Part shown: one piece after another, positions 34,245 through 42,429 of the stretch | How positions within the stretch are numbered: position 1 is the stretch's first letter | Layout: each line of letters begins with the position of its first letter | From: JAADJA01 sp963840975 | GTDB taxonomy: Bacteria > Bacteroidota > Bacteroidia > Bacteroidales > JAADJA01 | Direction: 5' to 3' | Assembly: GCA_963840975.1 (NCBI GenBank) | Contig: CAWJBC010000007.1 | Span: 57,914-121,913, forward strand | DNA length: 64,000 nt | Notes under the pieces: model-generated | What the model saw: only the letters and a program-made list of their open reading frames with translations | What the model was told of the DNA's origin: nothing | The model's database searches: none | Program-made: the position numbers and the translations under genes

Positions 34245-36059
34245 TTATTTAGCCATTTGGGAGTTTTTGGATTGGAATCTATAATTAAATCCAACAGAAA
34301 GTGTGCTTTTAGCTTTATCGTCTGAAAGAAAGCTATTTGCATAAAAAGCCGTTAATACAAATTTGTTTTTTATTGGAAAAGCCAAATCTGCAAAGATTTC
34401 ATCGTCTAATTTGCCAACTGCTACCTTTGTCCCATTGGTTTTGCCCAAACCACTGCCCATTCCAATCCGGTATTTTGCATATGGAATACAAGAAGGGAAT
34501 AACCCCGGGAAATATCCTTCTAAATAAAAATATTTAAGTGGACCTAGCCTAAGGCTTAATGATGGAATTAAGTTCCAAGTTTCATAGCTAGTAGAAACGA
34601 TTTGTCCTGATGAGAAATCATCAGCACTGACACCATCTTTGCTTATAAATTTCATTTGTCCAACAGAAAATCCTCCACTAAATCCAATTGCCTCCCAATC
34701 AAAATTGACATATGGGCTTAAACCAAATGTGCTGTTTGATGGGTAATCCGGTTCTATATCACCAGTTTCACTACCAAAAAATAATCTTGCTCCGATCTTA
34801 AATTTATAATTATTGTCTTTCCATGCGTTATGCGATAAGTCAAATCCACTCTGATACAATTGTTTTTCTTGAGTCCTATATGGGGAATATGCATTGCATC
34901 CGCCGGACTCACTGACTTTTTCAAGTTGTTCATGGTAAATACCATAAATACCATTAATGCCTAGCTCAATAAATTTGGTTTTATCCTTATCCTTTCCTTC
35001 TGGTATGGTGGTTTGCGCCATAAACATGCAGCCTCCCATAAAAACAAGCGGAGCAACCCACCTGAAGCCCGGAGCTGTATATTTCCTGAAGAGCTGGATA
35101 AGGGTTGCAAAAGTAACCGGTGTAAGAAAAATAATTATCGTTTGCAATTCAAGTTTTGTAAACCAATTTTTACCCATAACAGCAATGCCCAACAAGAAGC
35201 CAAGGGTCCAAACAATCCTGAAATCCTTAATCTTCAGTGTTTCGAAAACTGAAGAATTTTTCCTAAAATTAATTTCCCGATAACATAATAACAGCGCCCC
35301 CAAAAGTGTTGCTGCTAAAAGAATCCATTGAATAGCTTTAAGTCTATAATAAACCTGAACCAAAACAAAGCTTGAGTCAGAATCGCGGACAAACTCAACA
35401 AAAAAGCGAAGCACGACATAAGAAATTACCGAAAAAAGGAACATACTTCCTCTCGCCTTCCAATATTTCCGTGTCCTCCAAACCAACAACGCAATCAGCA
35501 GACAACCAATTACCTGGTAAAGCTGTGCAGGGTGAACTGCAAGGGAGGTGGTGTGGTGAAGATCAATTAATCTGTGTGAAAGATGAGAATGGTACGCCAT
35601 TGAAGATGCATCATATCGTATCCCCCATGGCAGGCTGGTTGGCGTTCCGTAGCAACAACCTGCCATCAGGCAGCCAATGCGAGAGATAGCCATAGCAAGC
35701 GGCAAAGCAATTGCGAAATGATCTATTACCGATAGCTTAAACTTCAAAATGGTTTTGGCTAAAATGAGTCCGGCAAACAGGCCGATAATCCCACCAAGGA
35801 TAGTTTTCTTGTCAATAGGTGAGAAATAGAACCTTGTAAAAAGTAATGTCCATTGGTCTGCAGACCAGGAAAACATTTTTTCGCCGATGATGAAAAATAT
35901 TCCACCGGTTAAAAGAATTAGAAGCCAGGCAATTTTGGGATAGCCATTTCTGAATCCTGAGTAAGTTGCTATTGCTGCTGCTATAAGTAAGGCAGCCAGG
36001 TAGGTGAGCGAAAAATACATTCCGCTGTGAGCTGTTTCGATTATCATTAAAGTTTTCAT
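34245..36059 (-). CDS. Lgt-like prolipoprotein diacylglyceryl transferase domain fused to a predicted beta-barrel
   Basis: A 604-residue chimera. Residues 1-345 form many membrane helices with Lgt-like landmarks: SRIGCLMAGCCYGTPTSLPWG (R127 at the position of E. coli Lgt R143), VHPAQLYQ and VEFVRDSDSSF (R225 like E. coli R239). Residues 350-604 are soluble and beta-rich (GLSPYVNFDWEAIGFSGGF, FVLTAFYANSFL, STLSVGFNYRF), resembling an outer-membrane beta-barrel. The last helix ends FMGGCMFMAQTT, like a signal peptide with an AQ cleavage site, so the barrel could be released to the outer membrane. The pairing of inner-membrane lipidation and barrel is unusual. The next gene encodes a YiiX-type hydrolase. 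Confidence 0.85.
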   Translation of the reverse strand: MKTLMIIETAHSGMYFSLTYLAALLIAAAIATYSGFRNGYPKIAWLLILLTGGIFFIIGEKMFSWSADQWTLLFTRFYFSPIDKKTILGGIIGLFAGLILAKTILKFKLSVIDHFAIALPLAMAISRIGCLMAGCCYGTPTSLPWGIRYDASSMAYHSHLSHRLIDLHHTTSLAVHPAQLYQVIGCLLIALLVWRTRKYWKARGSMFLFSVISYVVLRFFVEFVRDSDSSFVLVQVYYRLKAIQWILLAATLLGALLLCYREINFRKNSSVFETLKIKDFRIVWTLGFLLGIAVMGKNWFTKLELQTIIIFLTPVTFATLIQLFRKYTAPGFRWVAPLVFMGGCMFMAQTTIPEGKDKDKTKFIELGINGIYGIYHEQLEKVSESGGCNAYSPYRTQEKQLYQSGFDLSHNAWKDNNYKFKIGARLFFGSETGDIEPDYPSNSTFGLSPYVNFDWEAIGFSGGFSVGQMKFISKDGVSADDFSSGQIVSTSYETWNLIPSLSLRLGPLKYFYLEGYFPGLFPSCIPYAKYRIGMGSGLGKTNGTKVAVGKLDDEIFADLAFPIKNKFVLTAFYANSFLSDDKAKSTLSVGFNYRFQSKNSQMAK

Positions 36060-36079
36060 AGCTTTAAAATATTTCTTAA

Positions 36080-36307
36080 ATGAAAATCAAAATTAATTTG
36101 GAAATCAATGGAATAGAAATGGAATTTCAAAAGAAGGAATTAACTTTTTGCGAAAAACCATAAAAAAGGATCAGAGGTCAGGATGGGATAGTAAAAATTG
36201 CAACTTCATATTCGGATGTTCTGAAAATTTGCATGAAATCAGAAAAAAAGATTGTTTTGGATTTCCATTTCAATGAAACCAAATATTCAATTTTTAAGAG
36301 CCATTAA
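36080..36307 (+). pseudogene. Small hypothetical gene interrupted by a stop
   Basis: A plus-strand frame begins MKIKINLEINGIEMEF and reaches a TAA after 27 codons. It then continues without further stops for 47 codons (GIVKIATSYSDVLKICMKS ... YSIFKSH) to the next TAA. The two halves look like one short protein with a nonsense change. It is not recognised. The TAA is not UGA, so selenocysteine is excluded. Confidence 0.35.
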
Positions 36308-36353
36308 AGGATTAAAAAATTATCTGAAACATTAGCTAAGAAGCAGACCAATA

Positions 36354-37034
36354 TCAAATTTGTCTAAATTCAAGTGGTATATCTTTCTTCTCTTCCGTTT
36401 TCGTTTCCTCAATTTCAACCCCGGCTTCATCATCAATTTCTTCTTCCCACTCATAAACCGTGCGTTGCGGGCCTGTTTTTCTGAAATAAAATGCAAGGAT
36501 GGCGCCTGCAGCCATACCCCAGAAATGGGATTCAAAGGAGATATTTTTCTCAGGAAAAAGATCAGGAAAGATACCCCAGACCATGCTTCCATAAAGAAAA
36601 GTGACCAATAGGGTAATTGCCAATAGTTTCCCATCCCGACGGATGATCCCGCTGAAAAATAAAAATGCTGCAAGTCCATAGACTACTCCTGATGCGCCGA
36701 TGTGATAGGCCTCACGTCCGCCAGCCCATACGCAAACTCCTGTAATAAAGTAAATCAATAGAAATGTTTTAACAGCCAGTTCTCTGTAAAAATAGAACAG
36801 GCATGCTCCCAATACCAGCAAAGGAACTGAATTCGCGAATATGTGATTTATATCGGCATGGATCAGCGGACCGGTGACTATGCCAATTAGTCCTATGATA
36901 TGGCGTGGGTAAACACCCAGAAACCCAAGATCAAACTGGGTTGCCAATTCACCAAGCCAGACGACCCACATCAATACTACAAAGAGAAAGGGCAAAAAAA
37001 GGCTTTGTATAATTTTTCTTTTTTCCTCAATCAT
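36354..37034 (-). CDS. Rhomboid-family intramembrane serine protease
   Basis: A 226-residue membrane protein with about six helices. It has the catalytic serine in HIGASGVVYGL (GxSG motif) and the partner His in FESHFWGMAAG, with the oxyanion HADINHIFAN segment (HxxxN) in the second helix. Rhomboids cut single transmembrane proteins inside the membrane. The last 45 residues are acidic (EWEEEIDDEAGVEIEE), an extra cytoplasmic tail. No partner gene is evident. Confidence 0.92.
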   Translation of the reverse strand: MIEEKRKIIQSLFLPFLFVVLMWVVWLGELATQFDLGFLGVYPRHIIGLIGIVTGPLIHADINHIFANSVPLLVLGACLFYFYRELAVKTFLLIYFITGVCVWAGGREAYHIGASGVVYGLAAFLFFSGIIRRDGKLLAITLLVTFLYGSMVWGIFPDLFPEKNISFESHFWGMAAGAILAFYFRKTGPQRTVYEWEEEIDDEAGVEIEETKTEEKKDIPLEFRQI

Positions 37035-37152
37035 AAAGGCTGCTAATCAAATGTTGTTCCAATGCGAATTTAACATTATTTGGCATATTCTGTCAATAAA
37101 TAATCTCCATTCTGTCACCGGGCAATAGCATTTTTTATTAAAAACTCTTTAT

Positions 37153-37160
37153 TACATTTG
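37153..37160 (+). promoter_or_regulatory. Candidate TAnnTTTG (-7) promoter element
   Basis: TACATTTG is an exact -7 match just upstream of the T9SS gene at 37169. The leader would be only a few bases for the start at 37169, so the Met at 37178 may be the real start if this element is used. Confidence 0.35.
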
Positions 37161-37168
37161 CTGAAAAT

Positions 37169-38233
37169 ATGAATCGTATGAAAACATTGTGGTTAGCTTT
37201 AGGGTTGCTGGTGGCCCCCGAAATTATTTTTTCTCAAATTGTAATTGACCAAAATGACATGCCTTCGGATGGCGATACCATTCGCACAAGTTCCTCAATC
37301 AATATCGGGATGATCAATTTTGAAGAGACTGGGGCAAATTTTACCTGGGACTTTTCGGCGTTGATCCCATTGACGCAAAGTGTAGATACATTTGTCAGTG
37401 TGCAGGAAACACCTTTGCTTTACCAGCTTGTGTTTTTTTTATCCTCCAATCTTGCCCGGAAGCTGGTTGAATTCGATCAATACCCCGGATTTCAGGTTAC
37501 CGATACCTATGAATTTTATAAAAAAAGCAGCGCTGATTTCAGACTTACAGGAAATGCAGCAACTTTGAGCGGGATTCCACTACCCAATAAATTCCAGAGT
37601 GCTGATATTATATATAAATTTCCGCTGACTGCCGGCAATGCTGACTCTTCATTATCAAACTATGAAATTGATATTCCGGGTATCGGTTACTCCGGCGGGT
37701 GGAAAAAAAGGGTAAACCATGCCGACGGCTGGGGAACGCTGATCACTCCTTACGGTTCCTTCCAGACCATCCGCCTCAAATCAGAAATCACACAGTTCGA
37801 TAGCCTTTACCTTGATACGCTTGGAATTGGGCTCCCCGTTTACAGGCAATATACCGAATACAAATGGCTGGGGGATGGATTTGGCCTGCCTTTGTGCACT
37901 GTTACCAATGATGGATTGCTCCCCACTATTAGTTATATTGACTCAGTGAGGACGCTTTTTGTGGATGTTCCTGAAATGAATTCAAAGGATGAGGATATAA
38001 GTATTTACCCCAATCCGGTTAGGGGTAAATTCCATGTAAACCTTAACTTCCAGCCCGAAAGTTCTGTAACTTTGAAAGTATTTGATCTGAGCGGTTCGCT
38101 GATACTTAGCCAAAACAACTCCACTACCAGGAACCTAATGGTTGATTTGGAAGGTAATAAACCCGGTACTTACATGGTTACGATTGAAACCGGAAAAGAG
38201 ATTTACCACCAGCAGATCATCCTGTTGGAATAA
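37169..38233 (+). CDS. T9SS type A sorting domain-containing secreted protein
   Basis: A 354-residue exported protein. It has a signal peptide (LWLALGLLVAPEIIFSQ), a beta-rich body containing PFW-like aromatic strands, and a C-terminal sorting domain that starts at ISIYPNPVRGKF and ends with QQIILLE. That is the classic type A CTD for T9SS secretion and attachment. The body (FTWDFSALIPLTQS, GGWKKRVNHADGWGTLITPYG) is common in Bacteroidetes secreted proteins without a known function. A second Met three codons in (37178) is possible. Confidence 0.85.
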   Translation: MNRMKTLWLALGLLVAPEIIFSQIVIDQNDMPSDGDTIRTSSSINIGMINFEETGANFTWDFSALIPLTQSVDTFVSVQETPLLYQLVFFLSSNLARKLVEFDQYPGFQVTDTYEFYKKSSADFRLTGNAATLSGIPLPNKFQSADIIYKFPLTAGNADSSLSNYEIDIPGIGYSGGWKKRVNHADGWGTLITPYGSFQTIRLKSEITQFDSLYLDTLGIGLPVYRQYTEYKWLGDGFGLPLCTVTNDGLLPTISYIDSVRTLFVDVPEMNSKDEDISIYPNPVRGKFHVNLNFQPESSVTLKVFDLSGSLILSQNNSTTRNLMVDLEGNKPGTYMVTIETGKEIYHQQIILLE

Positions 38234-38294
38234 GAGCTTAATATCGTTTACCTATCAGGTGATTTTGGGAGGAGACAGAAAACTCCTCAGACTT

Positions 38295-38705
38295 TCATTC
38301 TCCGACAAGTTTTTTTGACTCGTCATCCACCCATTTGCAGATTCTGTCTATTTGTTCTTTTGTCAGGGCTTTGTCAGGGTTTTTGGATAAATACTTTTTT
38401 TTAGGCATCTTTCCCTTTGTGATCATATTGCAAATATCATCCATTTTACTAACTTTTTTGGCTGGTGAATAATCATTCCAACCGGAGAAGTTTAGTTTGC
38501 CCTTTGCAGCAAAATTTCCGGAGCGATCACTGTGACAATCAAAGCAGGAATTCTCAATAATTGAGAGAATGGAATCAGGAAGGTTGGGGTTAACAACTTC
38601 TCCCTGCGGCAGATTACTGTTCTTAATTTGTAAATCCTCATCAAGCATTGCACTGAATCCGGCTAAGGCGATGAGAATAAAGCTGACAATTAGGTATTTT
38701 TTCAT
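38295..38705 (-). CDS. Secreted heme-binding/cytochrome c-like protein (single CxxCH)
   Basis: A 136-residue protein with a signal peptide and one heme attachment motif C-F-D-C-H in ENSCFDCHSDRSG. Its fold resembles the Bacteroidetes heme-binding domain family in which Met residues of KGKMPKKKY may provide the distal ligand. It is probably a periplasmic electron carrier. The Met at 38705 is the start that gives a proper signal sequence. It follows the KS/CLF gene of the polyketide cluster and may not belong to that cluster. Confidence 0.8.
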   Translation of the reverse strand: MKKYLIVSFILIALAGFSAMLDEDLQIKNSNLPQGEVVNPNLPDSILSIIENSCFDCHSDRSGNFAAKGKLNFSGWNDYSPAKKVSKMDDICNMITKGKMPKKKYLSKNPDKALTKEQIDRICKWVDDESKKLVGE

Positions 38706-38761
38706 AAAGTAGATTGTTTTAAACTGTACAAAGTAACGAAACTGAATCAAAAATAGTTCAA

Positions 38762-39823
38762 TTAAACAGCGGATAATAAAATCAATGAATGGTTAATATT
38801 TCTAAAATGGTTATAAAATAAAATATTTTTTACCGGGAAGGATGGTTTTTCTGTGAGCATGATAGTATCAGGAATCACCTGCTGTTTCAGTACATTAGCA
38901 CCCATCCAGGCAGCAAAGGCAGAGGATGTATAATATTCACCGCACAAGTGTTTATATCGGGCCAAACTGCTTTCCCTGAAAATCCCGGTCTTCAGGTTCC
39001 GGAAATTAACATCTCCGGCTTCATCTTGTTGCCCAAGTATCACCAGGTCAATATCTGCAATTGTCAGGTTGTTTTTTTGCAGGAATTCTCTGATCTTGTA
39101 TTCTGAAATATCTGTATTTCCCGGTTTATAGAAAGTACCGACATCAGCAAATTTGGCATAATTATCAGGATGTTCTTTGGCTGTCAAAAGGAAATAGGCG
39201 GCACCTTCACCAACAATTACCTGCCCGGGTTTCGTGCTTGCTGTTTTTTCATTTCCCTGGACATATTTGTCCCACATCCCGGCTTTGCTGGTTATTTTGA
39301 AGTACAAATCAGTCATCTCATCCAACCCGCCAAGCAAAATATTCTGTTCAGGATGCTCTTCTAATTGCATAAGGCTGTCAAGCAAAGCGCTTTCAAAAGA
39401 GATGTTGCTGTGAACATAGGTGAAGTTATAGTGGTTGCATTTCAGCATCACCGCAATATGAGCGCCCACGGTATTGTGCGTGGACTGAATAAAGGATGTG
39501 GGAGTAAGGAATTTTTCATCATTTTCAAGGATCGAGGTCAGGAATTTTTCGGTGTCCTGCACCAGCCCTAAACCTGTTCCTGTGATAATGGCATCAGGAA
39601 CCTCCACTCCTGCTTCTTTCAGGCATATTCCGGCTGCCGTAACGCCCATCTTCAATACCCGACCCATTCTGCGCAGTTGCATCGGCTGGATGAATTCTTT
39701 ATAATTCGGGTCTTCCACTTTGGCGAAGGGAGGCTCCAATGGCTTGATTTGATCCAGAAAAACTGAATTATCGTAAGTCATTTGCGGTGAAATATTACCT
39801 ATGCCTCTTATGAATGCCTCCAT
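38762..39823 (-). CDS. Chain-length-factor-like beta-ketoacyl synthase without catalytic Cys
   Basis: A 353-residue homolog of ketosynthases. It is shorter than FabF. The region where the active-site Cys should be (TACSSS in the neighbour) reads YVHSNISFESALLDSL, with no Cys, and the active-site His regions are not conserved. This is the pattern of chain length factors (KS-beta), which pair with a KS-alpha and set product length. Its start (MEAFIRGIG, 39823) is one base after the stop of the KS gene at 39825, so the two are coupled. It is part of the DarA/B cluster. Confidence 0.85.
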   Translation of the reverse strand: MEAFIRGIGNISPQMTYDNSVFLDQIKPLEPPFAKVEDPNYKEFIQPMQLRRMGRVLKMGVTAAGICLKEAGVEVPDAIITGTGLGLVQDTEKFLTSILENDEKFLTPTSFIQSTHNTVGAHIAVMLKCNHYNFTYVHSNISFESALLDSLMQLEEHPEQNILLGGLDEMTDLYFKITSKAGMWDKYVQGNEKTASTKPGQVIVGEGAAYFLLTAKEHPDNYAKFADVGTFYKPGNTDISEYKIREFLQKNNLTIADIDLVILGQQDEAGDVNFRNLKTGIFRESSLARYKHLCGEYYTSSAFAAWMGANVLKQQVIPDTIMLTEKPSFPVKNILFYNHFRNINHSLILLSAV

Positions 39824-39824
39824 T

Positions 39825-41030
39825 TTAATATTTTGAGAATACAAGGCTGCTGTCGTTTCCGCCAAATCCAAAAGAATTGGTAATGGCATTGCGGACGTTT
39901 GCTCCTGTTTCCAATGTTTTCAAAGGTTCAAAATTCAATTCATCCATTTTCCCTGTAAAATTCAAATTGGGGAACAGTATTCCCTTTTGAATGGCAAGGA
40001 TGGTAAAAATAGCCTCAATGGCTCCGGCAGCGCCCAGCGTATGCCCGGTATAGGCTTTTGTTGATGAAACCGCCGGGATGTTGGGCGAAAAAATCCTTTC
40101 GATGGCAATTCCTTCCGTAAGGTCGTTATTATCCGTTCCGGTGCCGTGGGCATTGATGTAGTCAATATCGTCAGGTTGAAGCCCGCTCATTTCAAGGGCT
40201 TGTTTCATGGCAAGATAAGGGCCCAATCCGTCGGGTGATGAAGCTGTTTGATGATAAGCATCGTTGGCATTGGCATATCCGGTCAATTCACAAAGAATTT
40301 TCCGGTTGTCTTTCAATGCTGATTCTTCAGCTTCCAAAACAATAAAACCGGCTCCTTCGCCCAGGTTTAATCCGTTACGGTCGTTGCTGAAAGGACGGCA
40401 AAGCTTGTCGTCCAAAATTTTCAATGTGCTGAATCCATTCACCGTAAATTTTGATAATGCGTCAGTTCCGCCCGCTATCACACGGTCCACCTTTCCGTGT
40501 TTGATCAGCCGTGCACCAAACATAATGGCGTTGACCGACGAGGAGCAAGCCGTACTGATGGTGGTCATAAAACCGGGAATACCGAGTCTTTCAGAAATCT
40601 TCTCCGTATTGTCGCAGCAATCGTGTGTAAACACATAGTGAAGAAATTGATCGTTCACCAGAAAATCGTTGTAGTACTGCTCCGTTTTATCCATGCCTCC
40701 AACGGTTGTGGCTGAAACCACTGCAGTGCGGACACCTATTTCTTTTCCGGGTTCAAGCCCTGCCGAACGCCAGGCTTCTGTTGCGGCAATCAACCCTAAC
40801 AAAGTCGTTCGCGTTGAATTTTCCGGAGTTTCCTTACCGGCAAGGGCTGACAACTCGTCATTTGTAAGACGGATCTCACCGGCAGGGATAAGTCCTTTAT
40901 AGCTGGTATTTAAAATGGTAATCTGACCAATGCCGGATTTAAGGGTTTTCAGGGATTCGAGGGTTTCGTCAATGTTATTCCCGATCGAACTGATCATGCC
41001 AACGCCTGTGACAACAACCCTTCGCGGCAT
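39825..41030 (-). CDS. Beta-ketoacyl-ACP synthase (FabF-like, KS-alpha)
   Basis: A 401-residue condensing enzyme that elongates acyl chains on ACP. The catalytic triad is complete: Cys in STACSSSVNAI, His in NAHGTGTDNND and His in TKAYTGHTLGAAGA. Length and motifs match FabF or APE/flexirubin-type KS. It lies three bases from the ACP gene and directly before the CLF-like gene. Together these form a KS-alpha/KS-beta/ACP core likely to build a polyene or 3-oxoacyl precursor for DarB. Confidence 0.93.
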   Translation of the reverse strand: MPRRVVVTGVGMISSIGNNIDETLESLKTLKSGIGQITILNTSYKGLIPAGEIRLTNDELSALAGKETPENSTRTTLLGLIAATEAWRSAGLEPGKEIGVRTAVVSATTVGGMDKTEQYYNDFLVNDQFLHYVFTHDCCDNTEKISERLGIPGFMTTISTACSSSVNAIMFGARLIKHGKVDRVIAGGTDALSKFTVNGFSTLKILDDKLCRPFSNDRNGLNLGEGAGFIVLEAEESALKDNRKILCELTGYANANDAYHQTASSPDGLGPYLAMKQALEMSGLQPDDIDYINAHGTGTDNNDLTEGIAIERIFSPNIPAVSSTKAYTGHTLGAAGAIEAIFTILAIQKGILFPNLNFTGKMDELNFEPLKTLETGANVRNAITNSFGFGGNDSSLVFSKY

Positions 41031-41033
41031 AGG

Positions 41034-41291
41034 TTAATTTTTTTGGTTAGCCAGAATATAATCTGCCATGGTTTGAATGGAAAAGAAAACCTTTTTTCCG
41101 TCTTTCGGATCTTCCAGCTTAATCCCGTAATTTTTTTCGAGCAGCACGATCAACTCAAGCGCATCAATTGAATCGAGACCAAGTCCATCGCCAAACAACG
41201 GAGCATTTGCATCTATATCTTCAGGTTCCATATCCTCAAGGTTCAAGGCTTCGATGATCTCTTTTTTCAACTTCTCAATAAGTTCCGCCAT
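41034..41291 (-). CDS. Acyl carrier protein
   Basis: An 85-residue acidic helical protein. The phosphopantetheine serine is in GLGLDSIDALELIVLLE, the classical DSL/DSI motif, preceded by the NAPLFGDG loop. It would carry the growing acyl chain for the neighbouring ketosynthases. It is the first of the three-gene block ACP-KS-CLF, three bases upstream of KS. A Bacteroidetes-type -7 promoter lies about 29 bases upstream. Confidence 0.93.
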   Translation of the reverse strand: MAELIEKLKKEIIEALNLEDMEPEDIDANAPLFGDGLGLDSIDALELIVLLEKNYGIKLEDPKDGKKVFFSIQTMADYILANQKN

Positions 41292-41319
41292 TATTTTTTC
41301 TGTAATAAAATTTGAGCGC

Positions 41320-41327
41320 CAAAAATA
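41320..41327 (-). promoter_or_regulatory. Candidate TAnnTTTG (-7) promoter element for ACP-KS-CLF
   Basis: Minus-strand TATTTTTG lies about 28 bases before the ACP start. It would allow the ACP block to be transcribed independently of the transporter block, which the RAYT element separates. Confidence 0.35.
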
Positions 41328-41446
41328 ATACTTTCTGGTTGTATCTCTGATTTTTTATTTTTCCGATTAATCATTAAAGGGATTTTTAGGATAAGATTAC
41401 GAATGCAAACAATAGACTACTTAAATTGCCATTACCCTGAGTTGGG

Positions 41447-41463
41447 CGTAGTCTCCGACTACG
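41447..41463. repeat. REP palindrome, left copy 1
   Basis: CGTAGTC-TCC-GACTACG is a perfect 7-bp palindrome with a GTAG motif, preceded by GTTGGG. It is the sequence type recognised by RAYT transposases. Confidence 0.75.
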
Positions 41464-41511
41464 TCCAACCTAACTCATAGTTTGTAACTATATTTTTACG
41501 AAATTTGTATT

Positions 41512-41685
41512 ATGACAACAGGTTATATGATTACTGATCAAACAGAATTACATTTCTTAACATTTGGAATTGTAAATTGGATTGATTTGTTCACGAGAAT
41601 TGAGTATCGCGACATCTTTATTGATAGCTTAAATTATTGTCAAAAAAACAAAGGATTAGAAATTTTTGCCCTGAGTTGGGCGTAG
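41512..41685 (+). pseudogene. Truncated duplicate of the RAYT transposase 5' end
   Basis: Codons 1-53 match the intact transposase except for a few substitutions (MTTGYMITDQ in place of MTTGYKITDQ). The frame then enters the second REP copy and stops after Leu-Ser-Trp-Ala. It lacks the HUH motif and the catalytic Tyr and cannot be active. Confidence 0.8.
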
Positions 41686-41697
41686 TCTCCGACTACG
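41681..41697. repeat. REP palindrome, left copy 2
   Basis: An identical CGTAGTC-TCC-GACTACG palindrome 234 bases after the first, directly upstream of the intact transposase gene. Confidence 0.75.
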
Positions 41698-41745
41698 TCC
41701 CACCTAACTTATAGTTTGTAACTATATTTTTACGAAATTTGTATT

Positions 41746-42291
41746 ATGACAACAGGTTATAAGATTACCGATCAAACAGAATTACATTTCTTAACATTCG
41801 GAATTGTAAATTGGATTGATTTGTTCACAAGAATTGAGTATCGTGACATCTTTATTGATAGCTTAAATTATTGTCAAAAAAACAAAGGATTAGAAATTTT
41901 TGCCTGGGTGGTCATGTCGAACCATATTCACCTTCTTTGTCGCAGTAAGATAGGAGATTTATCAGGGACAATAAGGGATTTAAAGAAATATACGAGTAGA
42001 TCATTTTGGGAGATAATAAACTCACCGGTAGAAAGCAGAAGCAAATGGATGGTTAACCTTTTTCGTTATGAAGCGACTAAGCACAAACGAAACGTTAATT
42101 ACCAAATTTGGACACACGACAACCATGCAGAAGAAATATTTTCTAATAAATTTATTGATCAAAAGATAGAATACATTCATAATAATCCTGTTAAAGCAGG
42201 CATTGTATTTAATCCGGAAGATTATTTGTATTCCAGCGCCAGGGATTATTGCGGAGAGAAAGGTCTCATAGAAGTGATTGTTTTGAAATAA
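41746..42291 (+). CDS. REP-associated tyrosine transposase (Y1_Tnp family)
   Basis: A 181-residue single-strand transposase. The HUH motif is H60-I-H62 in VMSNHIHLLCRS. The catalytic Tyr is in KIEYIHNNPVKAG. KYTSRSFWEII and FNPEDYLYSSARDYCG are typical of the RAYT branch. It nicks and mobilises adjacent REP palindromes through a 5'-phosphotyrosine link. The gene is intact. Its start is at the second of two duplicated ATG copies. Confidence 0.93.
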   Translation: MTTGYKITDQTELHFLTFGIVNWIDLFTRIEYRDIFIDSLNYCQKNKGLEIFAWVVMSNHIHLLCRSKIGDLSGTIRDLKKYTSRSFWEIINSPVESRSKWMVNLFRYEATKHKRNVNYQIWTHDNHAEEIFSNKFIDQKIEYIHNNPVKAGIVFNPEDYLYSSARDYCGEKGLIEVIVLK

Positions 42292-42292
42292 C

Positions 42293-42309
42293 CTTAGTCC
42301 GAGACTAAG
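42293..42309. repeat. Palindrome at the 3' end of the RAYT gene
   Basis: CTTAGTC-CGA-GACTAAG is a perfect 7-bp hairpin that overlaps the end of the transposase gene by a few bases and differs from the REP only in the outer bases. It could be a divergent REP. Confidence 0.55.
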
Positions 42310-42321
42310 CATTTGATACGA

Positions 42322-42338
42322 CGTAGTCGGAGACTACG
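42322..42338. repeat. REP palindrome, right inverted copy
   Basis: CGTAGTC-GGA-GACTACG. The loop GGA and the flank CCGAACTTGGGT are the reverse complement of the left copies, so the REP is in opposite orientation, as in BIME-like arrays. Confidence 0.75.
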
Positions 42339-42429
42339 CCGAACTTGGGTAAACCAATAATACCCTAAACAATAAACAATAGCCCATAGGGCATACAATA
42401 CAAAGGTTAATAACAGAAAAAAATTGGAT

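Larger units (their letters stand above)
41434..41901. repeat. 234-bp tandem direct duplication (REP plus start of transposase)
   Basis: Positions 41434-41667 and 41668-41901 are nearly identical. Each unit contains one REP palindrome, the RAYT leader and the first ~52 codons of the transposase gene. The start codons at 41512 and 41746 are exactly 234 bases apart. A few substitutions (for example AAGATT against ATGATT, CAAGAATTG against CGAGAATTG) show that the copies have begun to drift. Confidence 0.85.
41436..42350 (+). mobile_element. RAYT element (REP-associated tyrosine transposase) with flanking REPs
   Basis: One transposase gene is bounded by palindromic REP sequences. On the left there are two copies (from 41436 and from 41670), reading GTTGGGCGTAGTCTCCGACT-like. 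On the right one lies in inverted orientation (42322-42338). This is the standard RAYT-REP unit. It separates the ACP/KS/CLF genes from the ABC transporter genes of the same polyketide cluster. Confidence 0.8.

Noticed and set aside
36332..36679. 115-codon minus-strand frame overlapping the rhomboid gene
   Set aside because: It is a shifted-frame shadow of the rhomboid protease, rich in Lys and Arg, and has no start signal.
41436..42350. CRISPR-like array at the RAYT locus
   Set aside because: Only two tandem units of 234 bp exist and they contain coding sequence, so it is a tandem duplication and not a repeat-spacer array.
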